Origin: Sphingobacterium puteale
GTDB taxonomy: Bacteria > Bacteroidota > Bacteroidia > Sphingobacteriales > Sphingobacteriaceae
Assembly: GCF_003627955.1 (NCBI RefSeq)
Contig: NZ_RBWS01000001.1
Location: forward strand, 62,001-126,000
Direction of reading: 5' to 3'
DNA: 64,000 nt
Shown here: positions 51,655-60,183 of the stretch, piece after piece
Position numbering within the stretch: position 1 is the stretch's first letter
Layout of the letters: every line of letters begins with the position of its first letter
Position numbers and translations under genes: made by a program
The notes under the pieces: model-generated
The model's input: the letters and a program-made list of their open reading frames with translations, nothing else
Database searches by the model: none
Told to the model about the DNA's origin: nothing

Positions 51655-52581
51655 CTAGTTCTCCTTATTGCCATCAAGAAGTTTAGTCTGTATAAAATCA
51701 ATGATATCCCCCGTCTCAGTAGGCTGGAACCAGAAAGTATCGCCATATTTTTTAAACCAGGTAATCTGACGCTTTGCATAACGTCTTGAATTCTGTTTGA
51801 TTTTGTCCACAGCATCTCCCAAGGAGATATTTCCGTCGAGAAAGTCAAATAATTCGGCGTACCCTACTGTAAGCAAAGCGGGTTTGCTTCTAAAAGGAAT
51901 CAATGATTTTACCTCCTCCAGCAAACCAGTTTCCATCATACGATCTACCCGAAGATTGATCCGTGCATACAATTGGGAACGCTCCATATTTAACCCTATC
52001 GTCAAAATATCAAACGGTCTTTTATCGACATCTTTCCTATGATAAAAGGACATTGGCTTGCCTGTAGCTTCAAACACTTCGAGGGCGCGCACGACACGCT
52101 GTGGATTATCAATGTCAGCGACTTTATAGTAGGCAGGATCAATTGTTTTTAAGCGTTCCTTCATCTGTTCGATCCCCAATTGCTTCATTTCGCTATTAAG
52201 CCGCTCTCGCACCTCTTCCCCGGCCTTGGGAAGGTCATCCAGACCTTCACAGAGTGCGCGAACAAATAATCCGGATCCACCGACCATAATAACAACATCA
52301 TGCTGTTTGAAAAGTTCATTCAGTCTGAGTAAGGCTTCGCGCTCAAAATCGCCCGCAGAATAATCCTGACGAATGGAATGTGAATTTATAAAATGATGTG
52401 GGGCACTGGCCAGTTCTTCTGCGTCCGGCTTAGCCGTACCGATGGTCATCTCCCGATAAAACTGCCGGGAATCGGCAGAAATGATTTCGGTTTTAAAATA
52501 TTGAGCCAATGAAATAGCCATTGCAGTTTTTCCAACAGCAGTCGGACCTACAATGGCTATCAGTGTTTTTTTGTTTGCCAT
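51655..52581 (-). CDS. miaA: tRNA dimethylallyltransferase MiaA
   Basis: A 308-aa P-loop protein. The ATP/phosphate site is IAVGPTAVGKTAM-type (IVGPTAVGKTAM, about 9-20), with ISADSRQFYREMTIGTAKP, GGSGLFVRAL, NPQRVVRALEVFEATG, and the C-terminal RRYAKRQITWFKK tRNA-binding block. MiaA adds a dimethylallyl group to A37 of tRNAs reading UNN codons. It is downstream of the PRiA4-ORF3-type gene on the same strand with a 45-base gap. Confidence 0.94.
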   Translation of the reverse strand: MANKKTLIAIVGPTAVGKTAMAISLAQYFKTEIISADSRQFYREMTIGTAKPDAEELASAPHHFINSHSIRQDYSAGDFEREALLRLNELFKQHDVVIMVGGSGLFVRALCEGLDDLPKAGEEVRERLNSEMKQLGIEQMKERLKTIDPAYYKVADIDNPQRVVRALEVFEATGKPMSFYHRKDVDKRPFDILTIGLNMERSQLYARINLRVDRMMETGLLEEVKSLIPFRSKPALLTVGYAELFDFLDGNISLGDAVDKIKQNSRRYAKRQITWFKKYGDTFWFQPTETGDIIDFIQTKLLDGNKEN

Positions 52582-52626
52582 AATATGTGCTTCAGATGCT
52601 CAAATCCGCATTGAAGGCATTTTCAA

Positions 52627-53217
52627 TTAATATTCGTCTTCGTAGCCGCTTGATTCTTCACGCTCCTCCTCGCCTTCTCCCTCTTCATCCTCGTCGTCGC
52701 TGTCAAATCCATCCAATTCATCCTCGTCATCCACACCGTATTGCGTATCATCTTCTTCAACATAATCATCTTCTTCAACAGCATCTGACACCGGAAAATT
52801 AGCCGCGGTCATTGTTTTAGGCACCTGACCGACAGATTTGAACAAAGCCGGATACGCTTTACCTGCTTCCTCCTTCAAAATTTTGATCAGTTCCACCTGA
52901 AAATCATAAGGACGGTCAAAGTTATAGATGTAATAAAATTTTTGGTGTGGATCATCAATAAACTTGCTCAGGCGAATATTCTCCATCAACAAAACTTCTG
53001 TATCTTTCTTACGCTGCGTGGGTTTAAAAGCAATTTCTGTTCCTTTTTTCCACTGATCATTGCTTACGTAGAAAGAGGAAGAAGCATCTGGCGCGTAGCC
53101 TGTCGTTTTATGGATTTCCTCATGCATGTCTAAAAATGTACTTTTGGAAGGCATATCAATTTCGCGATATACATCTTCATAATCTTCAAAAGTAACTCTA
53201 AATCTATAAATTGCCAT
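52627..53217 (-). CDS. PRiA4_ORF3 / 'IS1096 passenger TnpR' family protein with acidic tail
   Basis: A 196-aa protein whose first 110 residues match the PRiA4_ORF3-like fold (YRFRVTFEDYEDVYREIDMP, then FYVSNDQWKKGTEI and YIYNFDRPYDFQVEL). The last 50 residues are a low-complexity Glu/Asp tail. Despite the family name, nothing mobile surrounds it: no inverted repeats or transposase. Such proteins are conserved next to miaA and cca genes in Bacteroidota. Function unknown; the acidic tail may bind basic proteins or mimic nucleic acid. Confidence 0.8.
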   Translation of the reverse strand: MAIYRFRVTFEDYEDVYREIDMPSKSTFLDMHEEIHKTTGYAPDASSSFYVSNDQWKKGTEIAFKPTQRKKDTEVLLMENIRLSKFIDDPHQKFYYIYNFDRPYDFQVELIKILKEEAGKAYPALFKSVGQVPKTMTAANFPVSDAVEEDDYVEEDDTQYGVDDEDELDGFDSDDEDEEGEGEEEREESSGYEDEY

Positions 53218-53263
53218 CTTTTATGTATTCTTCTTTTTAGCAGTTTAAAATTAATACTATATT

Positions 53264-54697
53264 TTAAGAATTGGAAATTTCCAATGGGATTTCTTGCTTG
53301 ACCTCCAAGCCCATGTCTCCGGCTTTACGAACTAAATATTGATAGGCTTCGACCCGGGAATTGGGGATATCACCTTCCAAAATAGCTTCGCGGATCAGAT
53401 TTTTTAACTGTCCGACAACACGTCCCGGTGTCAGTCCAAAAAGTGTCATAATATCTTCTCCACTGATGGGTGGTTGCCAATTTCTAATCTTGTCACGTTC
53501 TTCAACGTCCTTTAGCTTTTGCTTGACAAGTTCAAAATTCTGGCGGTATTTTTTCTTTTTAAACTCGTTCTTCGTTGTCACGTCCGCATGACACAACATC
53601 ATCAGGGCATCGATGTCGTCATCGGCCTCAAATAGTAAACGTCGAACGGCAGAGTCGGTGACCATATCCTGTGCCAGCACAATCGGACGAAGATGCAATT
53701 GTACAAGTTTCTGTACAAATTTCATCTTTTCATTCAATGGTAATTTCAGTTCGGCAAAAAGCTTCGGCACCATCCGTGCACCACGGTCTTCATGTCCATG
53801 AAACGTCCAGCCCAATTTCTTATCGAAACGTTTTGTCGCTGGCTTGGCAATATCATGCATTATAGCAGCCCAACGTAACCAGAGGTCCTCAGAAAGTTCA
53901 CACACATTATCCAATACTTCCAATGTATGGTAAAAATTATCCTTATGCCCCTTTCCGTCAATAATATCAACACCATGCAGGTTGTACATTGCGGGGAAGA
54001 TCAATTCCAGTAGGCCCGTATCAAAAAGATATTTAAAGCCTACAGAGGGTTTAGGTGAAAGAATGATCTTATTGATTTCGTCGATAATCCGTTCTTTTGA
54101 AATGATCTTGATGCGTTCTTTCGTATCCGTGATCGCTTTAATGGCCTCAATGTCAATTTTAAAATTTAGCTGAGTTGCAAAACGGATTGCACGCATCATA
54201 CGCAAGGGATCGTCTGAAAAGGTTTCTATTGGATCTAGCGGGGTCCGGATAATACGTTGTTCAAGGTCTTTTACACCTTCAAACGGATCTACCAAGGTAC
54301 CATAATCAGCCTTATTCAACGAAAAAGCCATGGCATTGATTGTAAAATCACGGCGATTCTGATCATCGCCCAATGTGCCATCCTCCACGATCGGCTTCCG
54401 GGAGTCCGCACGGTAGGATTCCCTCCTTGCGCCAACAAATTCAACATTCAAGCCCTCAAAAACGAGCATTGCGGTACCAAAGTTTTTGTAGACTGAGACT
54501 TTAGTATGAATTTTTTCACCCAGCAAAGTTGCAAACTCAATACCACTTCCTACCACAACAATATCCACATCATTCTTGAATGGACGCCGCATAATATAGT
54601 CGCGTACATAGCCTCCGATGACATAACACTCGGTATTTGTCTGCTCGGCGAGCTCTTTGATGATTGAAAATATTGGATGTTGTAAATTATCGTACAT
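53264..54697 (-). CDS. CCA tRNA nucleotidyltransferase (HD-domain type)
   Basis: A 477-aa class II nucleotidyltransferase from the ATG at 54697. An open frame extends to 54796, but that stretch contains the promoter-like element at 54732-54739. Visible: CYVIGGYVRDYIMRR, the catalytic DVDIVVVG (DxD), RRDFTINAMA (RRD), DPLRMMRAIRFATQL, and an HD domain with AAIMHDIAKPATK and HGHEDRGARM. It adds or repairs the CCA end of tRNA; the HD domain may add phosphatase activity. The poly(A) polymerase relative is a less likely reading. Confidence 0.88.
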   Translation of the reverse strand: MYDNLQHPIFSIIKELAEQTNTECYVIGGYVRDYIMRRPFKNDVDIVVVGSGIEFATLLGEKIHTKVSVYKNFGTAMLVFEGLNVEFVGARRESYRADSRKPIVEDGTLGDDQNRRDFTINAMAFSLNKADYGTLVDPFEGVKDLEQRIIRTPLDPIETFSDDPLRMMRAIRFATQLNFKIDIEAIKAITDTKERIKIISKERIIDEINKIILSPKPSVGFKYLFDTGLLELIFPAMYNLHGVDIIDGKGHKDNFYHTLEVLDNVCELSEDLWLRWAAIMHDIAKPATKRFDKKLGWTFHGHEDRGARMVPKLFAELKLPLNEKMKFVQKLVQLHLRPIVLAQDMVTDSAVRRLLFEADDDIDALMMLCHADVTTKNEFKKKKYRQNFELVKQKLKDVEERDKIRNWQPPISGEDIMTLFGLTPGRVVGQLKNLIREAILEGDIPNSRVEAYQYLVRKAGDMGLEVKQEIPLEISNS

Positions 54698-54731
54698 AGT
54701 TAGAACAGGAGGTAAAAAACCAAACAGTTTG

Positions 54732-54739
54732 CAAAAGTA
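54732..54739 (-). promoter_or_regulatory. Putative -7 promoter element (TACTTTTG on minus strand)
   Basis: An exact TAnnTTTG match, 34 bases before the ATG of the CCA-adding enzyme gene. It supports the internal start over the longer open frame. Confidence 0.45.
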
Positions 54740-54936
54740 ATACTTTTTTTTAGTATTAGGCATTGCGCTATTAGAATTGAGATTTTGATCGTACAAACTC
54801 TATGCAGATACGACCGGTGTTTACCTTGTCACGCTGGAATCATTATAACTCCTTAATGACAATGTGATTCTCGTCATCTGCTTAACTTGACACTTATACC
54901 GCTATAGATCAAAAAAAATCAGCAATTATTACAGGC

Positions 54937-55992
54937 CTAATCCCGGTCTTTGGACAATTTGCGGAAGGCCAATGGGTTCTTCAATAATTCAGCTTGTTCC
55001 CGGCGGCGTTTCACAATATGGACCGCAGTAAAAATTGCCTCTACAAATGAGCTCGGTGACGCCAGGTTTTTCCCCGCGATGTCGTACCCTGTACCATGAT
55101 CCGGCGAAGTACGCACAATGGATAATCCAGCCGTATAATTTACACCGCCTCCCTTGGCGATATGTTTGAAAGGAATCAGTCCCTGATCGTGGTACATGGC
55201 CAGTACGGCATCAAATTTCTCATAAGCGCCTTTTGCAAAGAAACCATCTGCAGGATAGGGGCCAAAACAGAAAATCCCCTGTTCATTTGCTTTTTCAACC
55301 GTTGGTCGAATAATCTGGTCGTCTTCGGTTCCGATAATCCCGTGATCTCCAGCATGTGGGTTAAGTCCCAAAACGGCTATTTTGGGTTTCTCAACCCAGA
55401 AATCCTTTTTCAAAGATTCGTTCATCAGAACGAGCTTTTTCAAAATTGCCTCTTCAGTGATATTCGTAGCCACATCGTGTAATGGGATATGACCTGTCAC
55501 CACACCAATACGCAGCTCATCACAGACCATAAACATCAGCACATCATCAGCTCCAACCTTTGCCTGCAAATATTCGGTATGCCCAGGAAATTGAAACCCC
55601 TCCTGTTGAATATTATGTTTGTTTATCGGTGCAGTCACCAATGCATCAATTTTACCGGCTTTCAAATCATCGATTGCTCGCTCGAGAGACAAAAAAGCAT
55701 ATTTGCCCCCGATTTCATTTTCCTCACCCAAAGAGATCTTAACATCTTCCTGCCAGCAATTGATCATATTCGCCCGTTTGGAATGGGCCTGTTCAGCATC
55801 ATTGATGACGTTAAAACTAAAATCGTTTACTCCGATCGCTTTTCGGTGAAAAGAGGCAACTTTTGTATTTCCATAAACAATCGGCGTAAAAAAATCGCAC
55901 ATACGTTGATCCACCAATGACTTAATAATTACTTCAAGTCCAATGCCGTTAATATCTCCTACGGTAATTCCGATTTTTAGTTTATCACTCAT
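54937..55992 (-). CDS. pdxA: 4-hydroxythreonine-4-phosphate dehydrogenase PdxA
   Basis: A 351-aa PdxA. The motif set is clear: ITVGDINGIGLEVIIK at the start, VTAPINKHNIQ, FPGHTEYL (metal His), LGLNPHAGDHGIIG (second His) and AMYHDQGLIPFKH (third His). PdxA oxidises 4-phosphohydroxy-threonine during pyridoxal phosphate synthesis; it is NAD-dependent and needs a divalent metal. It is divergent from rsmA. A -7 match (56014-56021) lies 21 bases before its ATG. Confidence 0.93.
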   Translation of the reverse strand: MSDKLKIGITVGDINGIGLEVIIKSLVDQRMCDFFTPIVYGNTKVASFHRKAIGVNDFSFNVINDAEQAHSKRANMINCWQEDVKISLGEENEIGGKYAFLSLERAIDDLKAGKIDALVTAPINKHNIQQEGFQFPGHTEYLQAKVGADDVLMFMVCDELRIGVVTGHIPLHDVATNITEEAILKKLVLMNESLKKDFWVEKPKIAVLGLNPHAGDHGIIGTEDDQIIRPTVEKANEQGIFCFGPYPADGFFAKGAYEKFDAVLAMYHDQGLIPFKHIAKGGGVNYTAGLSIVRTSPDHGTGYDIAGKNLASPSSFVEAIFTAVHIVKRRREQAELLKNPLAFRKLSKDRD

Positions 55993-56013
55993 CCTTTTTT
56001 AAATGCTTTGACT

Positions 56014-56021
56014 CAAAAATA
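56014..56021 (-). promoter_or_regulatory. Putative -7 promoter element (TATTTTTG on minus strand)
   Basis: An exact TAnnTTTG match 21 bases before the pdxA ATG, in an AT-rich stretch. Confidence 0.4.
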
Positions 56022-56154
56022 GGGATTTTTTTTTAGTATTGAGTAGTTAGATATGCGTATTAAGATTTTGGGCGAACAAGTCTCTGGTCTAAAAACTTTC
56101 TGTCCATTTGAATTTTTACTTTTGACTTTTTACTTTATAAAGCTTTTAAATTTC

Positions 56155-56162
56155 TAATTTTG
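56155..56162 (+). promoter_or_regulatory. Putative -7 promoter element (TAATTTTG), 4 bases from ATG
   Basis: An exact TAnnTTTG match ending 4 bases before the rsmA ATG. Transcription would start at or next to the AUG, giving a leaderless or nearly leaderless mRNA. Confidence 0.45.
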
Positions 56163-56166
56163 CATC

Positions 56167-56946
56167 ATGAGTACAGTTAGAGCAAAAAAACATTTAGGAC
56201 AGCATTTCTTAAACGATAAGAATGCCGCGCAACGTATTGTAGAAGCATTGGATCCTAAATTGGGTTTTAGCCAAGTACTCGAAGTCGGTCCGGGAATGGG
56301 TGTCCTTTCAGATTTTCTATTACAGAAAGAAGAATATGAGACCTATCTGATCGATGTGGATGATGAATCGGTCGCCTATCTGGATGACAAATATCCGCAA
56401 TTGGGAAAAAGATTGATCCATGGCGATTTTCTAAACCTTGACTTTTCACAATATTTTGGTGAAAAAATGGCTGTCATCGGCAATTTTCCGTATAATATTT
56501 CCTCACAGATCCTCTTCAAAATTTTGGACGAGCGTCAACGTGTTGTTCAGATGACAGGTATGTTTCAAAAAGAGGTCGCTGAGCGCTGTACAGCGAAAGC
56601 GGGCAGTAAAGAATATGGTATCCTGAGCGTATTCTTACAGGCGTACTATAAAGTAGAATATCTCTTTACCGTAAAGGCAGGAGCATTTAATCCACCACCC
56701 AAAGTATTGTCGGGTGTCATTCGCATGACGCGAAATGACCGTGAACAATTAGCCTGTGACGAGAAGCTGTTTTGGCGGGTCGTTAAAGCGGGCTTCAATC
56801 AACGTCGCAAAACCTTGCGGAACTCGCTTTCAGGCGTTGTCCCAAAAGATAAAATGTCAGACAATCCGCTATATGAGCTGCGGGCCGAACGATTGACAGT
56901 AGATGACTTCGTTAGCTTGACCAACGAGATCGCAAATAGTCTTTGA
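56167..56946 (+). CDS. rsmA: 16S rRNA dimethyladenosine transferase RsmA (KsgA)
   Basis: A 259-aa KsgA/RsmA. It shows KKHLGQHFLNDKN at the start, VLEVGPGMGVLSDFLL (SAM motif I), IHGDFLNLDF, the catalytic motif IGNFPYNISSQILF, FQKEVAERCTA, and a basic C-terminal lobe with FNQRRKTLRNSL. It methylates two adenosines in helix 45 of 16S rRNA, a late step in 30S assembly. The next gene starts 1 base after its stop, so the two are co-transcribed. Confidence 0.94.
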   Translation: MSTVRAKKHLGQHFLNDKNAAQRIVEALDPKLGFSQVLEVGPGMGVLSDFLLQKEEYETYLIDVDDESVAYLDDKYPQLGKRLIHGDFLNLDFSQYFGEKMAVIGNFPYNISSQILFKILDERQRVVQMTGMFQKEVAERCTAKAGSKEYGILSVFLQAYYKVEYLFTVKAGAFNPPPKVLSGVIRMTRNDREQLACDEKLFWRVVKAGFNQRRKTLRNSLSGVVPKDKMSDNPLYELRAERLTVDDFVSLTNEIANSL

Positions 56947-56947
56947 G

Positions 56948-58126
56948 ATGAATTTAACAGATAGCACATTTATCATCGTTGGTGGAGGTATCGCTGGATT
57001 ATGTGCCGCAATTGGCCTGAGACAGTTAGGTATTGAAGCTCATGTTTATGAAAGTGTGCCTGAACTCAAAGGGATAGGGGCCGGATTTGGTCTCGCGGCT
57101 AATGCCATGCAGGCTTTGGATCATTTGGGACTAAAAGATGAAATCAGTCAAATTGGACATTATCTTGGTTCTTATAATGTTCTGGATCAAAAAGGAAATA
57201 TTTTGGTCGAACCGAATACCAAAACAATCAGTCAAAAATACAAACAGGACAACTTTGCCATACACCGAGCAGACCTGCACGGATTTCTTCTGTCAAAGAT
57301 TCCCGACAGTCAAATCCATCTTGGCAAACGTGCGCTGTCGTTTGAGCGATTAGGTGAAAAGATCCGCGTTCATTTTGCCGATGGTAGCCAAGTAATGGGT
57401 AACGCTTTACTTGTTGCTGACGGTGTGCACTCCCTTATACGCCAACAGTTGCTGCCGACATCAATCCCTCGCTATTCAGGCTACACCTGTTGGCGGGCGA
57501 CAATTGACAATAGCAGCATACAGCTAAAAAAAAGCACAGAAACATGGGGCGCAAAAGGCAGGTTTGGTATGACGCCTCTTGTGGGTAACCGTATTTATTG
57601 GTACGCCTGTATCAATAGTGTACAACAAAATCAACATTTAAAGAATTGGACCACGGCGGATCTGCTGGATAATTTCAAAGATTACCATGCCCCTATTCCG
57701 ACAATTCTATTAGAGACGAAGGATACGGAATTGATCTGGAATGACATTATCGATATCGTCCCGTTACGACAGCTTGCTTTTGACAATATCCTTTTACTCG
57801 GAGATGCCGGTCATGCCACCACCCCCAACTTGGGACAAGGTGCCTGTCAGGCCATAGAAGATGTCGCGGTGCTGCTGGATGAATTGAAAACAGCCTCATC
57901 CATTCAAAAAGCCTTCTCGCGATTTGAAACGCGTCGATTGGATCGCGTCAACTATATTAGTAACACTTCCTGGCAGATTGGCAAAATCGCCCAATGGGAA
58001 AACCCGCTTTTGATCGGCATGCGCAATTTTTTTATGAAAATAATGCCCAACGAGCTCAAACAGCAACAATTAAACAAACTATTGTCAGTAGATTTTATGC
58101 AAATTAACAGTAATCATGAAAGCTAA
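56948..58126 (+). CDS. FAD-dependent monooxygenase (PHBH-like)
   Basis: A 392-aa flavoprotein with an N-terminal Rossmann motif FIIVGGGIAGLCAAIGL, an EVHVYE-like acidic end (AHVYES), a FAIHRADLHGFLL segment and the group-A monooxygenase motif LLGDAGHATTPNLGQGACQAIED. Such enzymes hydroxylate aromatic or polyketide-like substrates or inactivate antibiotics such as tetracycline. TetX-type activity cannot be assumed from these motifs. It is next to rsmA (1-base gap) and overlaps the following gene by 11 bases. Confidence 0.85.
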   Translation: MNLTDSTFIIVGGGIAGLCAAIGLRQLGIEAHVYESVPELKGIGAGFGLAANAMQALDHLGLKDEISQIGHYLGSYNVLDQKGNILVEPNTKTISQKYKQDNFAIHRADLHGFLLSKIPDSQIHLGKRALSFERLGEKIRVHFADGSQVMGNALLVADGVHSLIRQQLLPTSIPRYSGYTCWRATIDNSSIQLKKSTETWGAKGRFGMTPLVGNRIYWYACINSVQQNQHLKNWTTADLLDNFKDYHAPIPTILLETKDTELIWNDIIDIVPLRQLAFDNILLLGDAGHATTPNLGQGACQAIEDVAVLLDELKTASSIQKAFSRFETRRLDRVNYISNTSWQIGKIAQWENPLLIGMRNFFMKIMPNELKQQQLNKLLSVDFMQINSNHES

Positions 58127-59060
58127 TATTTTGATTGTCGATGACATCCACGAAATTATGTTGGAGAAATTTGAGCAGGCGGGGATCGCTTATGACTACC
58201 GCCCCGAAATAAAACGTGAGGAAGCTGAAAAGATTATTGCCAACTATTCAGGCATGGTTATCCGTTCCAAATTTCAGGTAGACAAAGTATTCTTTGACTT
58301 AGCACCGAATCTGCGCTTTATCGCACGTGCCGGAGCCGGAATGGATAATATCGATGATGAAATTGCCCTTCAAAAACAGGTTACATTGATTCCTGCCAAT
58401 GAAGGAAACCGAGATGCGGTGGGCGAACACATGATCGGCATGTTGTTAAGCTTGATGAACAATCTCAACCGGGGCGATCAACAAGTGCGGGCTGGCCAGT
58501 GGTTGCGCGAAGCCAACCGTGGGTATGAACTTAAAGGGCGTACAATTGGTCTGATTGGCTATGGACATAATGGTATGGCTATGGCCAAAAAACTTTCGGG
58601 CTTTGACGTGAAGATACTGGCTTATGATAAATATCGGACCGACTATACGGACCAGTATGCAGAAGAGTCCACTATGGAGAATATCTATGCACAAGCGGAT
58701 ATTATTAGCTTCCATATTCCGCTGACCGCCGAAACAAAGGAAATGATTGATGATGCTTATTTATCGAAGTTTAGCAAACCTATCTTCTTCCTATTAGGCG
58801 CTAGGGGTGGAATTGTACAGGTACCGGCTGTATTAAACGGTCTTGACAAAGGCCGGATCCTTGGCGCAGCCTTTGATGTGCTCCCTATTGAAAAGTTTCC
58901 TAAGCTTGCCGAGCAGACCTGGTATCCAGACCTTATTAGTAGAGACAATGTAATTTTGTCCCCCCACGTAGCAGGTTGGACATTTGAAAGCTATTACAAA
59001 TTATCGGCAGTTGCTGCAGATAAGATTATTGCATTTTTAAAGCTTCAGGAAACGCTTTAA
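58116..59060 (+). CDS. D-2-hydroxyacid dehydrogenase family (SerA-like)
   Basis: A 314-aa NAD-dependent dehydrogenase with substrate-binding and Rossmann halves. VIRSKFQVDKVFFD, RAGAGMDNID (catalytic Arg region is later), TIGLIGYGHNGMAMAKKL for NAD binding, GARGGIVQ in place of the usual N-x-x-R-G, and LSPHVAGWT with the catalytic His are visible. It may act as 3-phosphoglycerate dehydrogenase, but several 2-hydroxyacids are possible. It starts 11 bases inside the monooxygenase gene. Confidence 0.82.
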   Translation: MKANILIVDDIHEIMLEKFEQAGIAYDYRPEIKREEAEKIIANYSGMVIRSKFQVDKVFFDLAPNLRFIARAGAGMDNIDDEIALQKQVTLIPANEGNRDAVGEHMIGMLLSLMNNLNRGDQQVRAGQWLREANRGYELKGRTIGLIGYGHNGMAMAKKLSGFDVKILAYDKYRTDYTDQYAEESTMENIYAQADIISFHIPLTAETKEMIDDAYLSKFSKPIFFLLGARGGIVQVPAVLNGLDKGRILGAAFDVLPIEKFPKLAEQTWYPDLISRDNVILSPHVAGWTFESYYKLSAVAADKIIAFLKLQETL

Positions 59061-59128
59061 CAAAGATGACACTTATTGGCCTCAAGTTCCTCTAATTAAA
59101 GCCCTTGTTCTTTATGCGTCTTCGGGGA

Positions 59129-59998
59129 CTATGAAAATGATTTAAACAACACCACGATCAAAAATTGTAGCACTAAGCTACCGTCCAATAAGTAGGCATA
59201 ATGGTAGTGATCTTTTGTTTTGAAAACCGCCAGTTTTAGGAGTGCATATATCAGTATATTGGTTAAGATCAGTCCCAACTTGATCCATAGCAGATATGGC
59301 GCAACAAGGATTAACAAACTATGTAATAACAACAGGCTATAAGTTAGATTTTTCGCTTTTTGCTCCCCTAGCATATTGGGCAGCGTGCGCAGATGATAGT
59401 AAGAATCCTGCTGAATGTCACGGATATCAAAAGGTAGTGTGCAAATAATCAAGAATATAAATTTGAGCACACAAAGTGCAGCAAATACCCAACGCGCTAT
59501 CGTATCCCCTATATTGAACAACTCGACATAAGGGAGTACCACACTACTACAAACCCAAACCAAAGCGATATGAAAGATTTTGGCCCCTGGGATTTGCCGC
59601 AATCCCACTTTTCGATTATGGAAGGTAAATAGAGGCATTCCGTACAATAAGCTCAATATTCCTATAAAGCCTAAAAACAAGAATGAATACAAGTGAATAT
59701 GTAGCAAACAGTAGCCAAGAACAATCAATGCAATGACATTATTAAGCCACATTACCCACTCATTGTTAAATATCCAACGGGTGCGTGCAAAATTTGATTC
59801 TTTTGGATTTTTGGGCTTAGACCACCATAAGCTAAAATTATAGAGCAACAATGTTGCTGTTCCCTCAACCAGAACTATATATAAATTGATTGGCCGTTCA
59901 AATATGATATAAGTCAGCGCACATTGCGCCATGGCGGCCAATGCAATCAAAATATTCGTATAAATGCTGATATAGAATATCTTTCTTAGAAACAACAT
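59129..59998 (-). CDS. UbiA-like prenyltransferase-family membrane protein
   Basis: A 289-aa membrane protein with about 8-9 helices in the UbiA pattern. The second Asp-rich motif is recognisable (FDIRDIQQD, about residue 200-208, with YYHLRTLPNMLG after it). The first motif, normally NDxxD, is replaced by YNFSLWW, as in a set of Bacteroidota UbiA-like proteins. Whether it transfers a prenyl group is therefore uncertain. It stands alone between serA-like and acs genes. Confidence 0.7.
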   Translation of the reverse strand: MLFLRKIFYISIYTNILIALAAMAQCALTYIIFERPINLYIVLVEGTATLLLYNFSLWWSKPKNPKESNFARTRWIFNNEWVMWLNNVIALIVLGYCLLHIHLYSFLFLGFIGILSLLYGMPLFTFHNRKVGLRQIPGAKIFHIALVWVCSSVVLPYVELFNIGDTIARWVFAALCVLKFIFLIICTLPFDIRDIQQDSYYHLRTLPNMLGEQKAKNLTYSLLLLHSLLILVAPYLLWIKLGLILTNILIYALLKLAVFKTKDHYHYAYLLDGSLVLQFLIVVLFKSFS

Positions 59999-60183
59999 GC
60001 TCGTCTAAACTTACCGCAAGATAACAATCTTGATAAATAAAAGTAGTTTAACATTATATTAAACATCAAAATGTTGATAAAATGGGCAAAAACCGCTAAA
60101 TTGTACACCGAAATTGAAGTATCAAAAACAATTTCGCAACGATAACTTTATAAATTAAAATAATTCATAATAATCCTATAACA

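Noticed and set aside
52587..52802. A plus-strand frame rich in Pro, His and Arg
   Set aside because: It is the antisense of the Glu/Asp-rich tail of the PRiA4_ORF3-type gene; such tails give long open frames on the other strand.
52627..53217. Mobile element, from the 'IS1096 passenger TnpR' family name
   Set aside because: No transposase, terminal inverted repeats or target duplication around it; neighbours are housekeeping genes.
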